Both the position numbers and the translations under genes were made by a program. Below are positions 6,703 to 13,448 of a stretch of 14,225 bases of DNA, piece by piece (the first letter of the stretch is position 1; each line of letters begins with the position of its first letter). The stretch lies in the NCBI GenBank assembly GCA_030630445.1, contig DAOVNC010000043.1, positions 1-14,225 of the forward strand, read 5' to 3'. This stretch comes from Kiritimatiellales bacterium (GTDB lineage: Bacteria; Verrucomicrobiota; Kiritimatiellia; Kiritimatiellales; Pontiellaceae). A model generated the notes under the pieces. That model was not told where the DNA came from, ran no database searches, and was given only the letters and a program-made list of their open reading frames with translations.

Positions 6703-9398
6703 AGCATCTGTTCAATCCAAATCATGACGTGAAAGAACTTCCGGACATTGGAGGAAAAGGACTCAATCTCTACCGGCTCCAACAAAAGCATTCCGTCCCC
6801 GACTGGATCGCGCTTCCAACCTCCGGATTTTTCCAATGCCTGAAAACCAACGGGCTTGGCAAATCCATCAAAAACAAACTGGAGAACCCCTCCGATAAAA
6901 CCGCCGACGAAATCCAGCGACTCATCCTTTCCGCCGACCTCCCTCCCGAATTGGCAGGCGAACTGGAAAAATCTTTTGCAGATGATTTCGTATCCGTTCG
7001 CTCCTCTTCATCCGACGAAGACGGCTCCGAGCACTCCTTTGCCGGCATCCACGAAAGCTACCTCTATGTGAAAGGGGCAACCTCGATCGCCGACCACATC
7101 CGCAAGGTCTGGGCATCCGGCTATCAGGAACGCGCGCTGCTCTACCGCAAGGAAAACGGATTGCCGCTGCATCCCGTCCCCATGGCCGTCATCATCCAGC
7201 AAATGGTCGACGCCCAAACCAGCGGCGTGGTCTTCACCGCCGACCCCGCCACACAAAATCCGCACAACATGGTGATCTCCACGCTCTACGGACTGGGTGA
7301 AGGATTGGTGAGTGCAGGACTCGAAGCCGACCACATTGAATACAACAAGCGATCCGGCGAATTCAACAAGACCATCGCAACAAAAGAAACCCGCTATGCC
7401 CTCGACACCGAAAGCGGCGCAGGCATTCGCGAGATTCCTGTTGATACCGACATGCAGGAAAAACCGGCGCTATCGGAACATCAACTAAAACAACTGGCCG
7501 AAACCGCTCTGGCCATCGAGCAAAGCTATCGTCGGCCGCAAGATATCGAATTTTGCTTCGACGCATCCGGCAAACTGTTCATCCTCCAGACCCGCGACAT
7601 CACCACCGTCGAAGAATACGGCCCCGCCGCCACAAACCTGCAGGTCTGGGACAACTCCAACATTATCGAGAGCTATTCCGGCGTCACCTCCCCCATGACC
7701 TTCAGCTTTATCCGCAACGCCTACGCCGTCGTCTACAACTGCTTCTCCGAGGTCATGGGCATCCCGCAAAAAACCATCCAGGAAAACCAAGGCGTCTACC
7801 GCAACATGCTCGGTCTGTTCGAAGGGCAGGTCTACTACAACCTCCAAAACTGGTATCGCCTCATCCAGCAGTTCCCCGGCTATGAATACAACAAGGCCTA
7901 CATGGAATCCATGATGGGCGTAAAGGACATAGCCGACAGCGGCGATGAACAACACAAGGCCGGAGCCTTCCGCCGTTACTTTATCGAGCTTCCCAAACTG
8001 CTCGGGCTGGCCACCCGCATGCTCCACCGCTTCATGACCCTGCACCGATTGGTTCCCGCCTTCAACAAGCATTTCGACCACTACTACAACCAATGGGAAG
8101 CCCTCGACTTCAACGAACTTCCTCCCCACGAGCTGATGCAGATCTACCATGACATGGAAAAACATCTGCTCCGCAACTGGAAGACCCCCATCATCAACGA
8201 TTTCTATGTAATGGTTTTCTACGGAACCCTCAAAGGGTGCTGCAAGAAATGGTGCGACGACGAAAACGGCACGCTCCAAAACAACCTCATTTGCGGAGAG
8301 GGCGACATCGCAAGCACCGAGCCCACCCGCATTCTTATGCGACTGGCCGCCGACATTAAGACCAAACCAGACATTGAAAAGCTGTTCCTCAACCTCTCCC
8401 CCGAAAAACTTCTCGCCACGATCCCGCAGCAACACAAGGAGGTCTCCGATGCCGTTGCAGACTATCTCAACCAATACGGCTTCCGCTGCATGAACGAACT
8501 TAAGCTCGAAGAACCCTCCCTGCACGAAACCCCCGAATTCGTCTATCAAATGATCGCCAACTATGTGCGCATGGACAGCGACCTGCTCGACCTCGCCGCC
8601 ATGAATGCACGGGAAAAGAAAATTCGAACCGAAGCCGAACAGCAGGCCTTCGCCAACCTATCCGGCATAAAGAAAGGTATTTTCCGCTTCGCATTGAAAC
8701 ATGCCCGCCGCGGTGTGAAGAACCGCGAAAACATGCGCTTCGCCCGCACCAAGATCTATGGCCTGCTGCGGCAACTCCTCAATTCCGTTGGAACAACCTT
8801 CACCCGCGAAAAAATTCTTGATGATCCTGCCGATATCTACCATCTCACCATTGATGAAGTCTGGGACTACGTCAAAGGAACCGCCGTTACCACCAACCTG
8901 CGCGGACTCGTTTCCCTCCGCAAAACCGAGTTCAACAGCTATCGGGAATCGGACACCCCGCCGGACGACCATTTTGAAACCTATGGAATGGCCTATCATC
9001 GCAACCGTTTCCAAAACCCCGAAAGCGCGCTCGAAACCGAATTGGAAGACGGGACGCTGCGCGGCATCGGATGCTCCCCTGGAACCGTCGACGGCATCGC
9101 CCGCATCATCCATTCTCCGCGCGACGATGTCAGTTTGAACGGTGAAATACTCGTAGCCGCCCGCACCGATCCCGGTTGGGTTCCGCTCTATCCTTCTGTT
9201 TCCGGCATTCTCATTGAGCGCGGCAGCATCCTCTCCCATTCCGCCATCGTTGCCCGCGAAATGGGCATTCCCGCCATCGTCGGAATTCCCAACCTTTTGC
9301 AGTCCATTCAGGATGGACAACAAATCTACATGGACGCATCGACCGGACTAGTATCCGTATCAGGAGCATCAAATTATTTGCTCTTCGAAAAGAAATAG
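6699..9398 (+). CDS. PEP synthase / rifampicin-phosphotransferase-like dikinase
   Basis: An 899-residue protein with the domain order of rifampicin phosphotransferase. First comes an ATP-binding domain of the PEP synthase/pyruvate phosphate dikinase type (residues 10-305: GGKGLNLYRL, SVRSSSSDEDG near 98, QQMVDAQTSGVVFTADP near 167, IEFCFDASGKLFILQTRDI near 285). A long middle region (about 310-780) follows that I do not recognise, then a swivelling phosphohistidine domain (ILSHSAIVAREMGIPAIVG, catalytic histidine at 847). The PEP/pyruvate-binding barrel of true PEP synthase is absent. Such enzymes split ATP to AMP and phosphate and pass a phosphoryl group through the histidine to a substrate bound by the middle domain. 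In this operon a lipid or lipid-precursor alcohol is a likelier substrate than an antibiotic, but that is inference. It starts at TTG (perfect GGAGG upstream, TTGA overlap); the longer frame reaching back to 6093 is shadow over UbiA. Confidence 0.85.
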   Translation: MKHLFNPNHDVKELPDIGGKGLNLYRLQQKHSVPDWIALPTSGFFQCLKTNGLGKSIKNKLENPSDKTADEIQRLILSADLPPELAGELEKSFADDFVSVRSSSSDEDGSEHSFAGIHESYLYVKGATSIADHIRKVWASGYQERALLYRKENGLPLHPVPMAVIIQQMVDAQTSGVVFTADPATQNPHNMVISTLYGLGEGLVSAGLEADHIEYNKRSGEFNKTIATKETRYALDTESGAGIREIPVDTDMQEKPALSEHQLKQLAETALAIEQSYRRPQDIEFCFDASGKLFILQTRDITTVEEYGPAATNLQVWDNSNIIESYSGVTSPMTFSFIRNAYAVVYNCFSEVMGIPQKTIQENQGVYRNMLGLFEGQVYYNLQNWYRLIQQFPGYEYNKAYMESMMGVKDIADSGDEQHKAGAFRRYFIELPKLLGLATRMLHRFMTLHRLVPAFNKHFDHYYNQWEALDFNELPPHELMQIYHDMEKHLLRNWKTPIINDFYVMVFYGTLKGCCKKWCDDENGTLQNNLICGEGDIASTEPTRILMRLAADIKTKPDIEKLFLNLSPEKLLATIPQQHKEVSDAVADYLNQYGFRCMNELKLEEPSLHETPEFVYQMIANYVRMDSDLLDLAAMNAREKKIRTEAEQQAFANLSGIKKGIFRFALKHARRGVKNRENMRFARTKIYGLLRQLLNSVGTTFTREKILDDPADIYHLTIDEVWDYVKGTAVTTNLRGLVSLRKTEFNSYRESDTPPDDHFETYGMAYHRNRFQNPESALETELEDGTLRGIGCSPGTVDGIARIIHSPRDDVSLNGEILVAARTDPGWVPLYPSVSGILIERGSILSHSAIVAREMGIPAIVGIPNLLQSIQDGQQIYMDASTGLVSVSGASNYLLFEKK

Positions 9399-9446
9399 AT
9401 TGGAATTCCGTATTCATGGCGGCAACACGATAATTACGAACTAAAT

Positions 9447-9450
9447 GAGG
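9447..9450 (+). promoter_or_regulatory. Shine-Dalgarno deciding the ATG at 9457
   Basis: GAGG with a 6-base spacer precedes ATG 9457. The in-frame ATG at 9445 overlaps this site and has no ribosome binding site of its own, so 9457 is preferred. The 58-base gap from 9399 holds no convincing sigma70 promoter or terminator. Confidence 0.6.
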
Positions 9451-9456
9451 TGTGAA

Positions 9457-12093
9457 ATGGAAGCGGTCATATTATTTCTGGGGTTGATTTTTCTTGTGGC
9501 GCCGATCCTGTCGATCATCGCCCTTATCAAGGCTACGGGCGCAGAGAAAACTGCGCGAACAAACAAACAGCGGCTGGAGTTTCTTTACCACACCCTTGAG
9601 GAACATATGCTCGCATCCATGGAGGAGGCCGTTGCAGTGCCGAAACCCGAGCCAAAGGCAACGGTTGCCCCTGTTAGTGCCCCTCCTCCTTTACCGATGG
9701 AGCCTGAAATGAAAGTTGCTCCGCCATCCCCGCCGACTGTACGGCCAACCCCTGCCCCACGTCCTCGAAAGAATCTTGAAGAAGCGTTGGGTGGAAAGAT
9801 TGCCGGCTTGATTGGAGTGATGATTTTGGTGGCGGGAATCGCGTTTCTGGTGGGTAGCCCAGGGATTGCGTGGCCTTCTCCAATTTTCAAAATCTTGATG
9901 GGCCTGGCGTTTGGCGGAGTCCTGCTGACGGGCGGCCATATCGCGGACAGGAATGCGAGCGGTAAGTATATCCAGCTGGCGCGAACGATGACGGGCGGAG
10001 GCGGCGGACTTTTCTATTTCTGCATTTTCGCGGCCTACAGCCTGTATCATTTGAGCAGTCCGTTTTTAACGGCGGTTGGCCTGACCGCAAGTGCTGCACT
10101 GCTCCTGTTCCTATCGTTGGTATACAATAGCCAGATTGTGGCAACGCTCGGCATACTGGGCGCATTCATCACACCGCTGTTGGTGGGCGGCGACATCGAC
10201 CAAGGCGCATTCCCGCTTGCCTACATTGCGCTGATCAATCTCCCCGTCATGTTTCTGGGCATTAAGAAAAACTGGCAAGTGCTGTATAACAGCGCCTATG
10301 GGTTCACCCTGTTCTACTTCTTCTACTGGATGCTCAGCTTCAACTCCGTTGGATGGCTTGTTCCCTTGGTTGCCACAGCGGTTTACTTTGCGGAATTCAT
10401 CACACTTAGCCTGTTGATTCTTTGGAAACACGACGGGCGTGAAAACACTAAGATCAATGTTGCCCGTATTGTTGCTTCGACACTGTTCCTTTTCTGCAGC
10501 TTGTATCTTATCGATGCAGGGCTATGGATTTGCCTTGCCTGCGTGAGTGTGGTTTTTGCTGCGCTTTGCAAGCTCTCATGGAAATGGTTGCCGGAATATA
10601 TCAACGAAACCCTTTGCATTATTCTCTGCGGCATTGCCTCGGTCGCCCTGCTCATTCTTGAGGCAGCGAGCGGAGGATACATAGGATTGCTCTGGTGCGC
10701 CGAGGCCGTGGTGGTCGCCTGGTTTTTCCGGAAGCCAGCGCCGCTCAAGATCAAGGTTGGTAGCATCCTGCTCTGCGGCATGGGCAGTCTGGCCTTGGGA
10801 TTACAAATGGTCGACGACCAAACCATTGATCCCGCGTGGTTCAATTCGGAAACACTGTTCATTATGGCCGGAGCGCTGTTGATCGGAACGTGCCATTGGA
10901 TCGTGCGCCGTGGCGGCAAGCTGTTGCAGATGGTATCCTTTGCCCTGATCCTGCTTGCGGCATATAAGGACATCTTTGATTTCAACAGCACCGACGTGGT
11001 TCCATGGATCATCGCAACAATGGTTTTTACCGGTGCCTCCCTGTTTATCAGACGGTGGCAACCCCGGCTTGCGGAGGAAACCCTGCACTTTGCCCTCTCG
11101 GCGATTCTCTGTTTCGCCATCTATCTCCACATGCAACTCGACGGACTTTGGATCAGTGTTGCCTGGAGTATGCTTGGAATTGGAACAGCCCTATTCGCAC
11201 TGAAGACACAATCGAAGGAAATCCAGAACAGCGCCATCGTCATTGGATTTGCCGGGTTGTTGCACGCCACCCTGCAACCCATTCTAAACGACGCCAACTT
11301 GATCCTCGTGAATCCACATACCCTTTGCGGATTGTTCACCGCCCTAGCCATCGGATTCCAAGCCAAGCTGCACGGCCGGATAGACGCGGAGGATCAGGCC
11401 AATATCCGCACTCGCCTGCTTTGGTTCACTTGCATCGGCGCGGTTCTTGCCATTGCCTATCGCAATATTTTCACGGCGATGCCATCCGACCATCCCATGC
11501 CCTGGTTGCTGACGTCGGCCATTACCCTGTTCATCGGAAACATGGTCAACTGGATGCTGGACAACGACCGGACGTTGCAACAAGCTGGACGCCTACTCAT
11601 TGCCGCCGTCCCCATAAAAATCCTGTTGTTCGATATTGGCGTTCCATGGATCAATGGCGATATTACGCCCTCCCTCACCTCAATCATCCTTTGGATGCAA
11701 CTGGCCATGCTCGGCGAAATCCTTTGGTTTACTAGCCGGATCAAGGAATGCCCGCAAAGACTCGCCAACTATCTATCGCTCGCACCACTCGTTGCTGGCA
11801 TTGCCGCCGTTTCCGTTGCCATTGGCGAATCCAGCAGTACATGGAGCTGGGCCATCGTATCGCTTTGGTGGGGCATATCGGGGCTGGCGATGACCATCTA
11901 TGGATTTGTGCGCAGAAGCAAACTTCACCGCCACTTCGCCCTGATCCTTTTTGCGGGCACCATTGCCAAAGTACTGCTGATCGACTGCAGTGTCTTACAG
12001 GCTGGAGCACGCGTGATGATATTTATCGGCGTTGGACTTCTGCTGCTCGTTCTTTCATTCATCTATCAAAAGGTTTCCGAAAGGCTCCTTTAA
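9457..12093 (+). CDS. DUF2339-type large polytopic membrane protein
   Basis: An 878-residue protein of unknown function. It opens with one membrane helix (about residues 3-23), then a short charged, possibly coiled segment (KTARTNKQRLEFLYHTLEEHM). A proline-rich linker of about 50 residues follows (PAPRPRKN at its end), and then more than twenty hydrophobic helices to the C-terminus. The GGKIAGLIGVMILVAGIAFLV segment that opens the membrane region, after a proline-rich spacer, is the layout of DUF2339 proteins, which are widespread in Gram-negative bacteria and have no assigned activity. No catalytic motif is evident. It follows the dikinase gene by 58 bases, the first real gap after a run of overlaps, so it may belong to a separate transcription unit. 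The acyltransferase gene starts 25 bases after it. Start chosen from GAGG 6 bases upstream; the alternative ATG 9445 would add four residues. Confidence 0.78.
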   Translation: MEAVILFLGLIFLVAPILSIIALIKATGAEKTARTNKQRLEFLYHTLEEHMLASMEEAVAVPKPEPKATVAPVSAPPPLPMEPEMKVAPPSPPTVRPTPAPRPRKNLEEALGGKIAGLIGVMILVAGIAFLVGSPGIAWPSPIFKILMGLAFGGVLLTGGHIADRNASGKYIQLARTMTGGGGGLFYFCIFAAYSLYHLSSPFLTAVGLTASAALLLFLSLVYNSQIVATLGILGAFITPLLVGGDIDQGAFPLAYIALINLPVMFLGIKKNWQVLYNSAYGFTLFYFFYWMLSFNSVGWLVPLVATAVYFAEFITLSLLILWKHDGRENTKINVARIVASTLFLFCSLYLIDAGLWICLACVSVVFAALCKLSWKWLPEYINETLCIILCGIASVALLILEAASGGYIGLLWCAEAVVVAWFFRKPAPLKIKVGSILLCGMGSLALGLQMVDDQTIDPAWFNSETLFIMAGALLIGTCHWIVRRGGKLLQMVSFALILLAAYKDIFDFNSTDVVPWIIATMVFTGASLFIRRWQPRLAEETLHFALSAILCFAIYLHMQLDGLWISVAWSMLGIGTALFALKTQSKEIQNSAIVIGFAGLLHATLQPILNDANLILVNPHTLCGLFTALAIGFQAKLHGRIDAEDQANIRTRLLWFTCIGAVLAIAYRNIFTAMPSDHPMPWLLTSAITLFIGNMVNWMLDNDRTLQQAGRLLIAAVPIKILLFDIGVPWINGDITPSLTSIILWMQLAMLGEILWFTSRIKECPQRLANYLSLAPLVAGIAAVSVAIGESSSTWSWAIVSLWWGISGLAMTIYGFVRRSKLHRHFALILFAGTIAKVLLIDCSVLQAGARVMIFIGVGLLLLVLSFIYQKVSERLL

Positions 12094-12118
12094 CCAAAAA
12101 TGCTCCACAGGAAAAACT

Positions 12119-12976
12119 ATGAAACACATTGAGACAGATGGGCAACTTCCGCTAACAACGTTTAGAAAGATTTCGCTGGGGAACTGGCGACACCCGCGCG
12201 ATCCACAGACCTATGCCGAGGTGGAGCTGAACATTGAACCCGCATTGCTCTTTCTCAAAGCTCAACAGCAGGATCGACCTTTATCCATCACGCATTTAAT
12301 AACCAAGATTCTGTGCGACTGCTTTGTACGTCAACCCGATATGAATAGCGTGATTCTCCGAGGTAAGTTGTATCGTCGCAAGGAGATATCCGCCTTTATC
12401 TCAACCTTGTTGAAACACAAAAAAGGAGCCGACCTGAGCGGGTTTTCCATTCGCAATATCGGCCAGCTTTCATTGCATGAGGTAGCCGACATCTGCGAAT
12501 CCGAAGTTAAACGGTTACGACGTGGTGACGATCTGGAGTTCCATGCGCTGGATAAAAACATGAGTCGAATCCCCATGTCGTTAGTTACTCCGCTCTTTCG
12601 GGTTCTCGATTTCTTCAAGTATACTCTTAATATGGCAACGACGACGCCCGGCATGCAGCCCGACCGATTCGGCTCCGTGATCATCACAAACATTGGTGCA
12701 CTCGGATTGAAAAGTGCTTTTACACCGCTCACTCCAGTTGCACGTACCCCCTTTCTGGCGACCGTTGGAAAACCCTTCGAAGGAGTGGTTGCAGCGGATG
12801 GCATACCGACCGTTCAGCAGCGCATAAAAATTGGATTCACCTTCGACCACCGGCATATCGATGGCTTTCATGGCGCCAAGATGCTTCGTCATTTCGCCAA
12901 GGTATTCGAGTCGCCCGAAAAATATTCCGAAATCTTCACGGCATCCACTCATCATAAAGGAGGTATGGAACCATGA
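12119..12976 (+). CDS. Stand-alone E2/chloramphenicol-acetyltransferase-fold acyltransferase
   Basis: A 285-residue protein matching only the catalytic domain of 2-oxoacid dehydrogenase E2 subunits. The signature is DHRHIDG at residues 243-249, with H244 in the place of the catalytic histidine and D248 as its structural partner. Upstream the FGSVIITNIGALGL and AFTPLTPVARTPFLATVG segments match E2 strands. There is no lipoyl domain and no E1/E3-binding domain, and no dehydrogenase partner gene is in view, so it is unlikely to be a true pyruvate dehydrogenase component. It probably transfers an acyl group from CoA, or another thioester carrier, to an unknown acceptor. AGGA at 12109-12112 precedes the ATG by 6 bases; the in-frame upstream ATG at 12032 lies inside the DUF2339 gene and is rejected. 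A strong AAAGGAGG near its 3' end and an ATGA overlap lead into a further, apparently broken frame. Confidence 0.75.
   Translation: MKHIETDGQLPLTTFRKISLGNWRHPRDPQTYAEVELNIEPALLFLKAQQQDRPLSITHLITKILCDCFVRQPDMNSVILRGKLYRRKEISAFISTLLKHKKGADLSGFSIRNIGQLSLHEVADICESEVKRLRRGDDLEFHALDKNMSRIPMSLVTPLFRVLDFFKYTLNMATTTPGMQPDRFGSVIITNIGALGLKSAFTPLTPVARTPFLATVGKPFEGVVAADGIPTVQQRIKIGFTFDHRHIDGFHGAKMLRHFAKVFESPEKYSEIFTASTHHKGGMEP
12956..12963 (+). promoter_or_regulatory. Strong Shine-Dalgarno for a coupled downstream frame
   Basis: AAAGGAGG with a 9-base spacer stands before the ATG at 12973, which overlaps the acyltransferase stop as ATGA. This is the best ribosome binding site in the last third of the window, and shows that a third gene is or was translated from here. 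Confidence 0.65.
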
Positions 12977-13150
12977 GAAAAGTATCGGCCAAACACACGC
13001 AGTGGCTAAAGAGCCGAGCGTTTCGCACTGGAGGCCACACGCAGCACCAACTGTTGGGTAAACGTCCGCATTCTCGACGGAAAAGCGGTGATCGAGGATG
13101 TCTTTGCCGAAGGGCAAGCGCTCCGCGATTTGGCGGCGGAAAAAGAGTAG
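12973..13150 (+). pseudogene. Short frameshifted or decayed gene after the acyltransferase
   Basis: Translation from ATG 12973 gives MRKVSAKHTQWLK and then low-quality, arginine-rich sequence in that frame to 13203. From 13010 to the TAG at 13148-13150 the next frame encodes a convincing protein end, AERFALEATRSTNCWV followed by NVRILDGKAVIEDVFAEGQ and LRDLAAEKE, with no usable start codon of its own. Joining the two needs one surplus base around 13009-13012, and would make a protein of about 58 residues; alternatively a larger gene has lost its middle. The strong Shine-Dalgarno and ATGA coupling show that the start is real. I do not recognise the product. A sequencing error is a third possibility. 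The frame ends just before the tRNA promoter. Confidence 0.4.
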
Positions 13151-13153
13151 ATA

Positions 13154-13182
13154 TTGACCTTGCCAACCATAGGGGGTTTAAC
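13154..13182 (+). promoter_or_regulatory. Probable sigma70-type promoter of the tRNA gene
   Basis: TTGACC (13154-13159) and TTTAAC (13177-13182) are separated by 17 bases, with 5 of 6 and 4 of 6 matches to consensus. Transcription would start near 13190, giving the tRNA at 13211 a leader of about 20 bases, which is normal. No other good promoter lies between the broken frame and the tRNA. Confidence 0.5.
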
Positions 13183-13210
13183 TATCTTCTGCATCTCTTT
13201 TGAGCAAAAT

Positions 13211-13286
13211 GGCTGTGTAGCTCAGTTGGCAGAGCAGCGGAATCATAATCCGCTTGTCGGTGGTTCAAGTCCACTCACAGCCACCA
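13211..13286 (+). tRNA. tRNA with CAT anticodon, most likely elongator tRNA-Met
   Basis: The 76-base gene folds as a full cloverleaf. The acceptor stem GGCTGTG pairs with CACAGCC, the D arm is GCTC..GAGC, the anticodon stem GCGGA/TCCGC encloses loop ATCATAA with anticodon CAT, and the T arm GGTGG/CCACT encloses TTCAAGT. Discriminator A and CCA are encoded. The normal G1-C72 pair and the absence of three G-C pairs in the anticodon stem exclude initiator tRNA. A CAT anticodon could also be tRNA-Ile2 with lysidine-modified C34; the sequence alone does not settle this. The 3' end faces an integrase gene, so this tRNA is the probable attachment site. Confidence 0.95.
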
Positions 13287-13290
13287 TTTT

Positions 13291-13323
13291 AATCCCTCTA
13301 CCTTAACGGTTTAGGGATTTTTT
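13291..13323 (+). terminator. Intrinsic terminator after the tRNA
   Basis: AATCCCT (13291-13297) pairs with AGGGATT (13313-13319), and two further pairs (ACC with GGT) close the stem after two mismatches. The stem runs into a T tract ending at 13323. A hairpin with trailing T residues 4 bases after the tRNA fits a Rho-independent terminator. Being next to the integration site, it could also form part of the attachment sequence. Confidence 0.6.
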
Positions 13324-13350
13324 GTATCTGCACAAAATCACCAGAACCCC

Positions 13351-13372
13351 AAATTGTGGCTAAATTGTGGCT
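13351..13372 (+). repeat. Perfect 11-base tandem repeat, possible integrase arm site
   Basis: AAATTGTGGCT occurs twice head to tail without interruption, followed by AAAA. It lies between the tRNA terminator and the integrase gene, 76 bases upstream of its start. This is where tyrosine recombinases often have arm-type binding repeats, or where an autorepressor operator would sit. The role is inferred from position only. Confidence 0.5.
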
Positions 13373-13448
13373 AAAATAGATTGCAAAGCAGACATGACCG
13401 GACAACATTGTTGCCACAGGTAGACAAGACAGCACTGAGGGTCAAATC

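Noticed and set aside
7485..8549. 354-codon open frame on the minus strand
   Set aside because: It is antisense to the dikinase, glycine/valine/aspartate-rich with no recognisable motif; a shadow caused by codon bias.
9399..9456. Possible promoter TTGGAA / GATAAT before the DUF2339 gene
   Set aside because: The spacer is about 23 bases, too long for a sigma70 promoter, and no better pair is visible.
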